31,679 nt of DNA from DSWT01 sp035415725 (GCA_035415725.1 DAOOGN010000049.1:1-31679); one strand, 5' to 3'. Shown: positions 15,842-24,802, numbered from the stretch's first letter. Program-made: numbers and translations. The notes: generated from the sequence alone by a model not told the origin.

Positions 15842-18219
15842 TGGGCGACGGGGGCATCCAAATCTGCCAGCCATTGACGCACCCGATCCGCGTGGGGGTC
15901 TTCGATGGCCTCGTAAATCGCCAGAGCCGCCTGCCACAAAACCCGTGCCCGCTCCGGCTCGCCGAGCAATTTGTGCGCCAGTCCCATATTCGCCAGGCCT
16001 GCGCCCTCCCCGCGCCGGTCGCCGATCTCGCGGGCGATGACCAAGTGCTGCTCGTGGTATTCGATGGCGCGGTGTAAATCCCCCAGGTCGGCGTAGGCCA
16101 GCCCCAGGTTGCCCAGGTTTGCGCCCTCCCCGCGCCGGTCGCCGATCTCGCGGTCAATCACCGACGCCTGCTCGTAGTATTCGATGGCGCGGTGTAAATC
16201 CCCCAGGTCGGCGTAGGCGTTCCCCAGGTTGCCCAGGGCGTTGCCCTCCCCGCGCCGGTCGCCGATCTCGCGGGCGATGGCCAACCGCTGCTCGTAGAAC
16301 TCGATGGCGCGGTGTAAATCCCCCAGGTCGGCGTAGGCGTTCCCCAGGTTGCCCAGGGCGTTGCCCTCCCCGCGCCGGTCGCCGATCTCGCGGGCGATGA
16401 CCAAGCGCTGCTCGTAGAACTCGATGGCGCGGTGTAAATCCCCCAGGTCGGCGTAGGCCAGCCCCAGGTTGCCCAGGTCTGCGCCCTCCCCGCGCCGGTC
16501 GCCGATCTCGCGGGCAATCACCAACGCCTGCTCGTGGTATTCGATGGCGCGGTGTAAATCCCCCAGGTCGGCGTAGGCCAGCCCCAGGTTGTTGAGGTCG
16601 CTGCCCTCCCCGCGCCGGTCGCCGATCTCGCGGGCGGCGCGCAGGGCGGCTTCCAGCCAGCGGATGCGTTCGCGGGGATGCAGGCGCAGGTCGAGGATGT
16701 AGACGCCGGCATCGGGGTAGTCGCTGCACAGAGCCACTCGCCCCCCCTCAGTCCCCCCCGGTGGGGGGGAAGTGGGAGGGGGGGAACTCGCCCACGCGAA
16801 TCCGGCGTGGATGTTGTGAACTTCGCGGTCGTAGAGCGTTAGGCCGGCCAGGATGCCTTCGTTGCCTTGCAGGTAAAGGTCATCGGCGGCGCGCAGCACT
16901 TGCTCGTAGTATTCCGCATGGCGGTAGGCAGCTACGGCGCGCTCGTCGGCGGTGGCTTGCGTGTTGGCCCAGAGGCGGGCCAGGTCGTGCAGGACGTAAC
17001 GCTCGTTATGGCAGGCCAGCAGGCTGCGGCGGGTCAGGACGTCCAGGGCGTCTTCGGCGGGTTCGCGTTCTATGGCCCACACGGCGGCGGCGGCCAGCCA
17101 GTCGAAGTCGCCGGGGAAGATGCTGAGTTGCCGCCACAAGGCTTGCAGGTCGGGCGGGAGCAGGTTGTAGCTCAAGCGCAGGGCGGCGTCGGCGGGTTCG
17201 AGCAGGCGGCGTTCGTGTTGCAGGCGTTCCAGGAAGCGCGGGACGCTCATCGTGGTGTCGTTCAACGCGTCGCCGGCCCAGCGCAAGGCCAGGGGCAGGC
17301 AGCCACACAGGTCGGCCAGGTCGCCGGCGCGGCCGTCCACGCGCGGGGCAATCTCGCGCAGCAGGGCCTCGGCTTCCAGTTTGGGCATCGCGTCCAAATC
17401 CAGCGGGTGCAGGCCGGGCAGAGTAAAGCGCTGCCGGGAGGTGACGAGCAAGAGGCAGGAAGCAGGGGGTAGGAGCGGGCGAAGTTGAGCAGCATCGGCG
17501 GCGTTGTCGAGGAGGAGGAGGGCGCGCTGGCCTTGCAGGACGGAACGGTAGAGCGGTTGCAACTGCGCTTCGTCTTCCGGCAGGCGGGCGGTGGGGTAGT
17601 AGGCGCGGAGAACGGCCGTCATCACGGCAGTGGGCGTGAGGGGTTGCGGGTCCACGCCGCGCAAGTCCAGGTAGAACTGCGCGTCGGGGTAGCGCGGCGT
17701 AAGTTGCTCGGCCAGCTTGAGCGCGAGCGTCGTCTTGCCCACGCCGCCCATCCCGCGCAGGCCGGAAATGGTGGCCCCGCCGGTCTCAACGGCCTGAAGC
17801 AGCGTCTCCAGCTCGTCCTCACGCCCCACAAAATCGCGGGGCGGGGCGGGGAGCGTGTGCAGGCGGGCGTATGCGAGGGAGGCCACAGTGCCGCCTGTCC
17901 ACGGGACGGCGGTTTCACACGCATCGGCGAGGTCGGCCAGGGTCGCATGGCGCGCGTCGCCGGGGTCAAAGCGCTCGCTCAAGGTGTGGAGCAGCAGCGC
18001 CAGGACATTTTCGCCGGTGTTCGCGTGTTGGTCCCACAGCGTGTCAATCACGGCCTCGGCGCGTGATTGGGGATCGCGGGCATCTGGAAGGCGGTCGCGC
18101 CAGGGGGCCAGGCGCTCGTCCACGCAGACGGCGCGCAGGGCGTCGGCGCTGTCGCAGTAGCCGCTGGCCATCAGCGCGGCGCACACTCGTCGGTGCAGAT
18201 CGGATGGCAATCCGGGCAT
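15835..18219 (-). CDS. STAND NTPase (NB-ARC-like) with C-terminal TPR array
   Basis: Likely a sensor-switch ATPase of the STAND class, used in bacteria for defence or signalling; the ligand and output are unknown. Seen in 794 aa: an N-terminal helical module (about 1-105) resembling effector-associated domains, FVGREDE (130-136), Walker A GMGGVGKTT (156-164), Walker B RALLLLDNA (232-240), SRQRF (261-265), the CLPLALR motif (307-313), an MHD-like LHDLARLWA region (410-418), then a superhelical C-terminus. Residues 530-770 hold six 40-residue TPR units, each starting REIGDRRGEG and containing NLGLAYADLGDLHRAIE, nearly identical also at DNA level. Between the two parts is a low-complexity Pro/Gly stretch (479-492). 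GAGGAGG five bases before ATG 18219 fixes the start. No obvious effector gene is adjacent. Confidence 0.88.
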   Translation of the reverse strand: MPGLPSDLHRRVCAALMASGYCDSADALRAVCVDERLAPWRDRLPDARDPQSRAEAVIDTLWDQHANTGENVLALLLHTLSERFDPGDARHATLADLADACETAVPWTGGTVASLAYARLHTLPAPPRDFVGREDELETLLQAVETGGATISGLRGMGGVGKTTLALKLAEQLTPRYPDAQFYLDLRGVDPQPLTPTAVMTAVLRAYYPTARLPEDEAQLQPLYRSVLQGQRALLLLDNAADAAQLRPLLPPASCLLLVTSRQRFTLPGLHPLDLDAMPKLEAEALLREIAPRVDGRAGDLADLCGCLPLALRWAGDALNDTTMSVPRFLERLQHERRLLEPADAALRLSYNLLPPDLQALWRQLSIFPGDFDWLAAAAVWAIEREPAEDALDVLTRRSLLACHNERYVLHDLARLWANTQATADERAVAAYRHAEYYEQVLRAADDLYLQGNEGILAGLTLYDREVHNIHAGFAWASSPPPTSPPPGGTEGGRVALCSDYPDAGVYILDLRLHPRERIRWLEAALRAAREIGDRRGEGSDLNNLGLAYADLGDLHRAIEYHEQALVIAREIGDRRGEGADLGNLGLAYADLGDLHRAIEFYEQRLVIAREIGDRRGEGNALGNLGNAYADLGDLHRAIEFYEQRLAIAREIGDRRGEGNALGNLGNAYADLGDLHRAIEYYEQASVIDREIGDRRGEGANLGNLGLAYADLGDLHRAIEYHEQHLVIAREIGDRRGEGAGLANMGLAHKLLGEPERARVLWQAALAIYEAIEDPHADRVRQWLADLDAPVAQG
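16003..16640 (-). repeat. Six near-identical 120-bp tandem TPR-coding units
   Basis: The block CGCCGGTCGCCGATCTCGCG recurs every 120 bases (about 16015, 16135, 16255, 16375, 16495, 16615). Between blocks the copies differ at only a few positions, synonymous sites included. This points to recent duplication or gene conversion; copy number may vary between strains or be miscounted in assembly. Confidence 0.9.
16738..16788. repeat. C/G-rich palindrome inserted in frame in the STAND gene
   Basis: A run of C7, a spacer, C7, then G7, GGG and G7 tracts with internal complementarity lies between the NTPase and TPR parts, encoding a Pro/Thr/Ser/Gly linker. It resembles the C/G palindrome inside MITE copy A (10946-10999), suggesting an intergenic repeat that was captured in frame. 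Confidence 0.6.
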
Positions 18220-18243
18220 AATGACCTCCTCGCTTACATGATC

Positions 18244-18574
18244 AGGACTTACGCAAGAGCAACCTTTTTCACCGCAGAGGCCGCTGAGTAGCTACAAATT
18301 CTCCGCGATCTCTGCGTACTCTGATCTGAAAATAGGAAGATGTTTGTAATTAACGACTGAAGTCGTTACTACGCTGTCGTTACTACGCTGTTACTACGCG
18401 CTATTTTCTGAAAATAGGAAGGTGTTCGTAGTAGCGATTAACGACTGAAGTCGTTAATCCGTTACTACGCTGTCGTTACTACGCTGTCGTTATTACGTGC
18501 TATTTTCATCGTTTATGGTGTCCCGCCGGAACATGTTGACTGCGGCGAATTTCCATTCGCTTGCGTAGGTCCTA
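18244..18574. mobile_element. MITE-like element, AGGACTTACGC family
   Basis: A 331-bp non-coding element with inverted ends AGGACTTACGCAAG (18244-18257) and CTTGCGTAGGTCCT (18560-18573), one mismatch in 14. ATGATC flanks both sides (18238-18243 and 18575-18580), a likely 6-bp target duplication. The interior is built from repeated words (CGTTACTACGCTGT several times, CTATTTTC/GAAAATAGG) and small hairpins (AACGACT-GA-AGTCGTT twice, CGCAGAG/CTCTGCG). It fills the gap between the STAND gene and the esterase-mannanase gene, whose stop codon touches the right duplication. Confidence 0.7.
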
Positions 18575-18579
18575 ATGAT

Positions 18580-20529
18580 CTATTTCCAACCCGGCATTTC
18601 ATCCAGGGTGATGACGCGCGGGTTATGATAAAGCGTTTGGATGGCTTCCGTGGTATTGGCTTCTTTCACCAGTTCGGCCCAGGGCATGAAGAAGACCCAC
18701 CTGGGCTGCGAGGCCAAAACGGCAGAACCGGGTAATTTGGCACATTCGCCAATCGCCATCGGTTTGTCTCCGACAACAGGCAGGATGTCCATGTACCAGG
18801 ATGAATTGAAGCCCTGATCATAAACGTCAAAGGCAAACACGTCCCAATAGGCATCGCCGGGATTGTAGTCCGCAAAATCCCGGCTCAGGTCTTGCATATC
18901 CCAGACCCAAATGAGGTTGGACAGACCTTTGACCTGCGTGAAATAATCATGGACATAGCGGTATAGTTTGGCGGTGCCCTCCGGCCCCGGTCGGCCACCC
19001 CACCAGAATTTCCTCTGATTCATTTCATGCAAGGGCCTGAACAGGACTTCTACCCCTTTGTCTTCCAGATACTGGAGATAAACGGCAATGTCGTCCATCC
19101 TGTTTTTCCAGCGCGCATTGAGGTCGGTGCCCTCGGTCAGCAACGCCTCCCACTGCTCGTCATCCAGCGGGGCATTGAGCAAACCCGGATCCCAATCACA
19201 AGGCTCACCCTCGTCGGGGGGGCAGGCATGCCACATCAGGTTGATGACCGCGCCGTTCTTCCATTGTCTTTCGGCTTCATAGATCATCGTCCAGCGATGA
19301 TCGATATTCTCTTGTTGGAATAAGAAATCGCCGCTCCACAGGGCGGGATATTTACCGGTTGTCTCTTTGATGTACTCCGTCCACAGCGCCGGCTGAGCGT
19401 TAGGCTCGCGGTTGTGCTGCCCGGCAAGTATCTTTTCTCCCGAAATGCTGTAGAGGTAATCCAGGGTTTGAAACCCAGTCGTGGTGACTTCTGGCGCGCT
19501 GATTTCGTAGCCCATCAACGCTAACATGGTCTCGGCATAGCGCCGGCCCAGTTCTCTGATCCCCGCCGCATCGAAGTGCGCCTCGTCTTGGGCCGTACAC
19601 CCCTGCGAGGAGATCACGTGCGCCGTTGGAATCGTATCCGGCAAGGCGGCAATGATGGGGTTCATGCTGGCGCAACACCCGCCCTGGTCCGCCCCCACGA
19701 CTTCTCCGGCTAACAAGGGCACGGACTCCGCATCGAGGGAGAGGTCGGTCAGGATGTCGTTGTAGATTTTTTGGACGTAGGCGGGCCATTGTCGATCACC
19801 GGTGTTGGTTTCGCCCTGGTGCAGCAGGATGCCCTTGATGACGCCGCGTTGTTGCGCCAGTTTTGCCAGGTCGATGAGGTGTTGGTAGGGATTTCCGCCA
19901 TAGGCCTTGATTTTATCGACAAACCAGGCATCTTTGTAGGTGTCGTCGTAATCCTGATACAGGTCCTTATCGAATAATCGGATATCGCAGCCGCCGACTG
20001 CCACGTTAATCACCCCGACCTTGAGGTTATCGGGCAGGTTTTCCACCATCGTCCTGCCAAAATAATCGGCCGGCGAAAGCCCCGACCAGCATTGGGTGAG
20101 CGGCGGCACAGCCGTATACCAGGTGTTCTTGTTTCTTCTGAGATTGGGACAATCAAGCGACTGCAAAACCTGAAAGCGAGGATCCACCGTTCGGTCTTGC
20201 GCCTCGATAGGGGGAACGCCTTCCATGTTCGACTGTCCAAAACACAGGAAAATGTAGAAATTCGGATCGAACGTAGTGGTGTTTTCTTCTGCTGCTGACA
20301 TAGTATCTCCGATTTTGTCTGAATTTTGAGGGTCTGCCGTTGGCTCTGGGGTCACTGCCACTGTACTTGTAGGCGTAGCCGTCTTTTCCTCCAGTGTGTG
20401 ATGGGGTTCAGTCATATCTGTTGCCTCTGGGGTGGTGCTCTCAGTGGTATCAAAAGTTGTGGCATAACATGAGACTAACACGACACCCAGAACAAGGAAT
20501 GGCAGTAGAAACATAGCTCTTTTTTTCAT
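18580..20529 (-). CDS. Secreted lipoprotein: SGNH carbohydrate acetylesterase fused to GH26 mannanase
   Basis: Predicted surface enzyme that removes acetyl groups and cleaves beta-mannan (or a related) backbone. Seen in 649 aa: a signal peptide with lipobox LVSC (lipidated Cys21), a Thr/Pro/Glu-rich linker (about 22-85), a SASA/CE6-like SGNH domain (about 88-342) with GQSNMEG (Ser100), GGCDI (179-183), HQGETN (237-242) and DEAHFD (D315, H318), then a GH26 domain (about 352-649) with FRPLHEMN (acid/base E502) and AIGECAKL (nucleophile E595). ATG 20529 is chosen because the signal peptide begins there and GAGGTG precedes it; the open frame continues ten codons upstream. It follows the fucosidase gene by 50 bp. 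Family calls are firm; activity on mannan rather than another beta-1,4 or beta-1,3 glycan is inferred. Confidence 0.88.
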   Translation of the reverse strand: MKKRAMFLLPFLVLGVVLVSCYATTFDTTESTTPEATDMTEPHHTLEEKTATPTSTVAVTPEPTADPQNSDKIGDTMSAAEENTTTFDPNFYIFLCFGQSNMEGVPPIEAQDRTVDPRFQVLQSLDCPNLRRNKNTWYTAVPPLTQCWSGLSPADYFGRTMVENLPDNLKVGVINVAVGGCDIRLFDKDLYQDYDDTYKDAWFVDKIKAYGGNPYQHLIDLAKLAQQRGVIKGILLHQGETNTGDRQWPAYVQKIYNDILTDLSLDAESVPLLAGEVVGADQGGCCASMNPIIAALPDTIPTAHVISSQGCTAQDEAHFDAAGIRELGRRYAETMLALMGYEISAPEVTTTGFQTLDYLYSISGEKILAGQHNREPNAQPALWTEYIKETTGKYPALWSGDFLFQQENIDHRWTMIYEAERQWKNGAVINLMWHACPPDEGEPCDWDPGLLNAPLDDEQWEALLTEGTDLNARWKNRMDDIAVYLQYLEDKGVEVLFRPLHEMNQRKFWWGGRPGPEGTAKLYRYVHDYFTQVKGLSNLIWVWDMQDLSRDFADYNPGDAYWDVFAFDVYDQGFNSSWYMDILPVVGDKPMAIGECAKLPGSAVLASQPRWVFFMPWAELVKEANTTEAIQTLYHNPRVITLDEMPGWK

Positions 20530-20579
20530 AACACCTCGCCAGGGTCTGCAAAGAAACAATTTTTCGGGAAGCTCTGCTT

Positions 20580-22004
20580 TTACGGAAGCTTAAACGCGAT
20601 CTTCAGGGTGTACGCATACGCGCACGGCTTGTCCGCCGGGGCGTACACTATGAGCCGGTCTGCGTCCTGCTTCCATGTCAGCGGAGTCGCGCTGCCGAGC
20701 ATCTTGACGCCGGTGATCTTGCCTGCGCTCGTTCCCAAGGTTTGCACACACCACGCCGTCTCCGGCCAACCCAGGCAGATTGCATATAAAGTGCCGCCTT
20801 TCGTCGGATCTCCCTGCGTGGTGAAGCGTATATCCGCGCTGGTGTATGCCGCGCGTCTAGTATCGGTGAAGCCGCCTTCCGGCACGTCCGTCGGCCCCTC
20901 GCCAAAGCGCGTCCAGGGGCGTGTGCCGTAGATGGCCTCGCCGTTCACCATCAGCCATTGGCCGATGTCGCGCAGGATTGCCACCTCCGGCTCCGGGATT
21001 GTCCCATCCGGGCGCGGGCCGACGTTGAGCAACAGTGCGCCGTTCTTGCTGACGATGTCCACCAGATCGCCGACGATGTCGCCTGCTGTCTTGTACTCGT
21101 GATGAGCGATGTAGCCCCACGAGTTTTTCGAGACCGAGGTGTCCGTCTGCCAGAAGTGCGGGTTGATGCCTCTGAGCTGCCCGCGCTCAACATCGTAAAC
21201 CGCCACATCCGGCGGGAAGGCCGCGTTTTTGTAGTTGATGGCGACACCCTTGCTCCATTCCGCGCCCCGGTTGTAGTAGTAGGCCGCGAATTTCTGCAAG
21301 TAAGGCTGGAACACGATCTGCTCGATCCACCAGTCGAACCAGACAAGCTGGGGTTGGTACTTATCCACCAACTCGCACATGCGCGCCAGCCAGTCCTCGA
21401 GAAATTTTGCGTCCGGGCGCGGTTGCCAGTCCACGCTCTTCCAGTCGGGGTCATTCGGTTGCGCCGGGCCGTAGAAGTCGGCATACGCCGGGTCCTGCAC
21501 GTCGGAGTCGAACGCCTTCCCGCCATTCATAAACCACCAATGTTCCGCGCGATGGCTGGAAAGGCCGAAGACCAACCCACGCGCCCGTACCGCCTCCGCC
21601 AGATCGCCGATGAGGTCGCGCTGCGGTCCCATTTTCGCCGCACACCATCTGGAGAGTGCAGTGTCGTACATTGCAAAGCCGTCGTGATGTTCCGCCACCG
21701 GCACGACGAACTTCGCGCCCGCCTCGGCGAAAAGCTGCGCCCAGGCGTCAGGATCGTAGTGTTCGGCCTTAAACATGGGGATGAAATCCTTATAGCCGAA
21801 TTCCGACTGCGGCCCATACGTAGCGACATGATGCTCAAATTCCTTCGTCCCCGGTAAGTACATATGGCGCGGATACCATTCGTTCCCGAACGCCGGAACG
21901 GCATACAGACCCCAATGGATGAAGATGCCGAATTTGGCATCGAGGTACCAGTCGGGCACCATGGACTGCGCTAAGGATTCCCAAGTCGGTTCGTACTTTG
22001 TCAT
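20580..22004 (-). CDS. GH29 alpha-L-fucosidase
   Basis: Retaining alpha-L-fucosidase that removes terminal fucose from oligosaccharides such as xyloglucan fragments or glycans. Seen in 474 aa: the GH29 barrel with KFGIFIHWGLYAVPAF (24-39), EHHDGFAMYD (105-114), SSHRAEHWW (149-157), the nucleophile in LVWFDWW (D224) and LLLNVGPRPDG, followed by a beta-sandwich C-terminus. No signal peptide is visible, so it probably works in the cytosol on imported oligosaccharides. GGAG eight or so bases before ATG 22004 supports the start. An intrinsic terminator separates it from xylB upstream, so it may have its own promoter or rely on readthrough. The acid/base residue is variable in GH29 and I do not assign it. 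Confidence 0.92.
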   Translation of the reverse strand: MTKYEPTWESLAQSMVPDWYLDAKFGIFIHWGLYAVPAFGNEWYPRHMYLPGTKEFEHHVATYGPQSEFGYKDFIPMFKAEHYDPDAWAQLFAEAGAKFVVPVAEHHDGFAMYDTALSRWCAAKMGPQRDLIGDLAEAVRARGLVFGLSSHRAEHWWFMNGGKAFDSDVQDPAYADFYGPAQPNDPDWKSVDWQPRPDAKFLEDWLARMCELVDKYQPQLVWFDWWIEQIVFQPYLQKFAAYYYNRGAEWSKGVAINYKNAAFPPDVAVYDVERGQLRGINPHFWQTDTSVSKNSWGYIAHHEYKTAGDIVGDLVDIVSKNGALLLNVGPRPDGTIPEPEVAILRDIGQWLMVNGEAIYGTRPWTRFGEGPTDVPEGGFTDTRRAAYTSADIRFTTQGDPTKGGTLYAICLGWPETAWCVQTLGTSAGKITGVKMLGSATPLTWKQDADRLIVYAPADKPCAYAYTLKIAFKLP

Positions 22005-22037
22005 AGCTTTTTCTCCAGAGAATGAAACCCATGATAA

Positions 22038-22066
22038 AAAAGTCCCATCAAGATAATGGGACTTTT
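22038..22066 (-). terminator. Intrinsic terminator between xylB and the fucosidase gene
   Basis: A perfect 11-bp stem AAAAGTCCCAT / ATGGGACTTTT with a 7-base loop; on the minus strand a run of T follows. It lies 23 bp after the xylB stop. Confidence 0.85.
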
Positions 22067-22088
22067 ACTTTCAAGGTAATCCTGACGA

Positions 22089-23585
22089 TTATGCGACGGC
22101 ATCGAACGTTGGCTTGAGCGCGGGATACAGGCCACGGTAGAGCGGGTACAGCCCGTCGTAGACCTTCACCTGCTCCGGCTGCGGGGATGTGGCATTCACC
22201 ACCCTGATCGTCGCCCGGCAGGCCTCCGGCACGGTGGCCCACACGCCCGCGCCGACCGCCGCCAGCAGCGCCGCACCATACGCACCGCCCTCGGTCGTAT
22301 TCACCGTCACCAGCTCACTGCCGATGACGTCCGCCAGAATCTGCCGCCAGAGTGCGCTCTTTGCCCCCCCGCCGGAGACGCGGATTTGCTTGATCTCGCC
22401 CAGGCCCGCGCCCTTCACCAGTTCCATGCTGTCGCGCAGGCCAAAGGCAACGCCTTCCAGCACGGCGCGCGTCATGTGGGGAAGCGCATGGCGCAGCGTC
22501 AGCCCGATGTAACCCGCGCGCGCCAACGGGTCGGGGTAGGGGGTGCGTTCGCCGGTGAGGTAGGGCAGGAAGAAGAGGCCCTCCGCGCCGGCCGGGACGT
22601 CCGCCGCCGGCACCAGCAGGTCGTCGAAGGAGATGCCGGGGGCGAGGGTGTCGCGGTGCCATTGCAGGCTGCCCGCCGCCGAGAGCATCACGCCCATGAG
22701 ATGCCACGCGCCGGGTACGGCGTGACAGAAGGCGTGCAACAGCCCGTTCTTCTCGATGTAGGGCGCGTCCGTGGAGGCGAAGACGACGCCCGATGTGCCG
22801 AGGACCAATCCGACAATGCCCGGCTCGACCGCGCCGACGCCCACCGCGCCCGCCGCCTGATCGCCGCCGCCACCCACGACCGGCGTACCCGCCTTGAGGC
22901 CGGTCAGCGCCGCCGCTTCTGCGCTGACAATGCCGGTGATTGCCGGCCCTTCATACGTCCGTGGCAGCCATTCGCGGGGAATCTCCAGCTTTTCCAGCAC
23001 CTCCGCCGACCAGTCGCGCGCCTTGATGTCGAAGAGGATCGTGCCCGCGCTGTCAGCTTTGTCGGCGGCGTAGTCGCCGGTGAGCTTGTAGCGAACGTAG
23101 TCCTTGGGCAGCAGGATGTGCGCGGCGTGGGCGTAGACTTCCGGTTCATTCTCGCGCACCCACAGAATCTTGGGAGCGGTGAAACCGGTGAGCGCATCGT
23201 TGCCGGTGATCTGGATGAAGCGCGCTTTGCCCACGCGGGCGCGGATTTCGTCGCATTGCGCGCCGGTGCGCTGGTCGTTCCAGAGGATGGCGGGGCGCAG
23301 CACGGCGCCGTCTTTGTCGAGCAGCGTCAGGCCGTGCATCTGTCCGGTGAGGCCGACGGCTTTCACATCGTCGCCGGTCGCGTCGGCCTGCTTGAGCGCC
23401 TGCCGGATGCTCTTGACGATGCCGTTCCACCAGTCGTGCGGGTCCTGCTCGGACCAGAGCGGCTTGGGCGTGGAGAGCGGCAGGGGCGTCGTGGCGGTCG
23501 TCACGACGGCGCCGGTCGCGTCCATGAGCAGAGCTTTTGCGCCCGTGGTGGAAATATCGATGCCGAGAAACAGGTTTTTAGTCAT
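22089..23585 (-). CDS. xylB: Xylulokinase (FGGY family)
   Basis: Phosphorylates D-xylulose to xylulose 5-phosphate, feeding the pentose phosphate pathway. Seen in 498 aa: the actin-like FGGY fold with LGIDISTTGAKALLMD (7-22), GQMHGLTLLD (81-90) typical of xylulokinases, WNDQRT (102-107), the catalytic base in GGGGDQAAGAVG (D242) and the C-terminal VSGGGAKS segment. Length is right. AAGGAG about six bases before ATG 23585 supports the start. It lies between the PfkB-kinase and fucosidase genes and ends at a strong terminator. With the GH10 xylanase and isomerase downstream it fits a xylose-releasing pathway. Another FGGY sugar specificity is possible but less likely. Confidence 0.93.
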   Translation of the reverse strand: MTKNLFLGIDISTTGAKALLMDATGAVVTTATTPLPLSTPKPLWSEQDPHDWWNGIVKSIRQALKQADATGDDVKAVGLTGQMHGLTLLDKDGAVLRPAILWNDQRTGAQCDEIRARVGKARFIQITGNDALTGFTAPKILWVRENEPEVYAHAAHILLPKDYVRYKLTGDYAADKADSAGTILFDIKARDWSAEVLEKLEIPREWLPRTYEGPAITGIVSAEAAALTGLKAGTPVVGGGGDQAAGAVGVGAVEPGIVGLVLGTSGVVFASTDAPYIEKNGLLHAFCHAVPGAWHLMGVMLSAAGSLQWHRDTLAPGISFDDLLVPAADVPAGAEGLFFLPYLTGERTPYPDPLARAGYIGLTLRHALPHMTRAVLEGVAFGLRDSMELVKGAGLGEIKQIRVSGGGAKSALWRQILADVIGSELVTVNTTEGGAYGAALLAAVGAGVWATVPEACRATIRVVNATSPQPEQVKVYDGLYPLYRGLYPALKPTFDAVA

Positions 23586-23616
23586 GATGTCTCCTTGTTC
23601 TGGTTTTCCGGGACTT

Positions 23617-23754
23617 GGCGTGATGATGAAAAAAAACGGCTTTGGTTTTTGCCACGGATGACACGGATTGCACTGATTTTTTATACTTTGCGTGTCAATC
23701 TATGAAATCCGTGGCTGGTTTCTTATTTCGACTCCACGAAATCCTGAAGAACCC
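23617..23754 (-). repeat. Dispersed repeat, family R2 (copy 2)
   Basis: Inverted relative of 5031-5158, with the same blocks in the same order (GGATTTCGTGG, GTCGAAATAAGAAACC, GCCACGGAT, TTGACACGCAAAG, ATCCGTGTCATCCGTGGC) and an extra TTCATAGA-like insertion. It fills much of the xylB-PfkB gap; the remaining bases to 23870 show nothing I can name. Confidence 0.75.
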
Positions 23755-23870
23755 TTATTCTGAAATATGACTCACATTTTGTCCGGCAAGCGGATGCGGA
23801 TTCTGTACGGATATATCGAGGAGTCCTTTCATAGCCTTATTTTAGCCCATATTTTCATTTTTGGCAGTGA

Positions 23871-24776
23871 CTATCCCTTCATCCATGCCGCAATCTCATC
23901 CAGACCTGGCGGTTCGAGGATGGAGGGGAAGCGGGTGCAGGCGACGGCGGCAGCGGCAGCGGCGAAGCGAACGGTGGCTGCGGCGGACATCCCCTTGACG
24001 ACGCCATAGACGACGCCCGCGCGGAAGGTATCACCAGCAGCGAGCGTGTCCTGCACGGTTACAGGGTAGGTGGGCAAGACGGCAGGGCGTGCCATCTCCG
24101 GCGCGACGTACAGCATCTCTTTGCTGCCGAAGGTGAAGACGACCAGTCCCCGGCACGCGCGGCGATACTGCTCCAGCAAGTCGCCGTAATCCGCGCCGGG
24201 ATACGCACTGGCGAGGAATTCCTTCGAGCAGACGATGCCCCTGGCGTTCTGGGCGAGCACGTCATCCCAACGGGCGTCCAGCGTCACATAGTCCGTGCCG
24301 TGCTGCACGCAGAGTTCGGCCACGCGCTGGGAGGTGGGGCCGAAGAACGGGTCGAGCGCCACACAATGCGCCGCCGCGATGGAGGCTGCACACGGCTCCG
24401 TCCACCAGCGCCTTTCGCCGGAAAAGTGTTGCTGGAACCAGCCGAAGACTGTGCGGCTCTCGCCGTCGCAGAAGACGATGTCGCGCCAGCCGGTGAAATC
24501 GGGCGGCGTGGGCAGCAGGGAGCAGTCCACGCCGTAGCGGTCGAAGTACGCGCGCAGTGGCCCGGCGGTCGTCTCGCTGAACATGCAGCCGTCGAGTTGT
24601 GTTTTGAGTCCCCAGTGGCTCAGGAGAATCGCCGCGTTGCCGCCTTCCCCGCCAGGCATTACCGTGGTCTGGGTGATTTCCTGGTAGGTATCCGCCTGGG
24701 GGAAAGGGCCTTGCAGACGGTGGATGGTGGAAAGGACGGTCATGCCGTAGACGTAAACATCAAGTGTTTTGGTCAT
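23871..24776 (-). CDS. PfkB-family sugar kinase
   Basis: Ribokinase-fold kinase that phosphorylates a sugar or sugar acid; the exact substrate cannot be read. Seen in 301 aa: the substrate-side signature PGGEGGNAA (41-49) and the catalytic signature DTLAAGDTF with the base D249, where the usual GAGD reads AAGD. Length is normal. The frame is open further upstream, but ATG 24776 has GGAG seven bases before it and the family N-terminus begins there. Genes around it (xylB downstream, GH26, GH29, GH10, isomerase) suggest a role in catabolism of a hemicellulose-derived sugar. Fructokinase-, ketohexokinase- or KDG-kinase-like activity are all possible. Confidence 0.88.
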   Translation of the reverse strand: MTKTLDVYVYGMTVLSTIHRLQGPFPQADTYQEITQTTVMPGGEGGNAAILLSHWGLKTQLDGCMFSETTAGPLRAYFDRYGVDCSLLPTPPDFTGWRDIVFCDGESRTVFGWFQQHFSGERRWWTEPCAASIAAAHCVALDPFFGPTSQRVAELCVQHGTDYVTLDARWDDVLAQNARGIVCSKEFLASAYPGADYGDLLEQYRRACRGLVVFTFGSKEMLYVAPEMARPAVLPTYPVTVQDTLAAGDTFRAGVVYGVVKGMSAAATVRFAAAAAAVACTRFPSILEPPGLDEIAAWMKG

Positions 24777-24802
24777 TGTCGGCTCCAGTGTAAGAATTTT
24801 GT

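Noticed and set aside
16003..16640. Regular 120-bp repeats that could be taken for a CRISPR array or minisatellite
   Set aside because: Unit length is a multiple of three, there are no variable spacers, and the units encode TPR motifs in a long intact frame.
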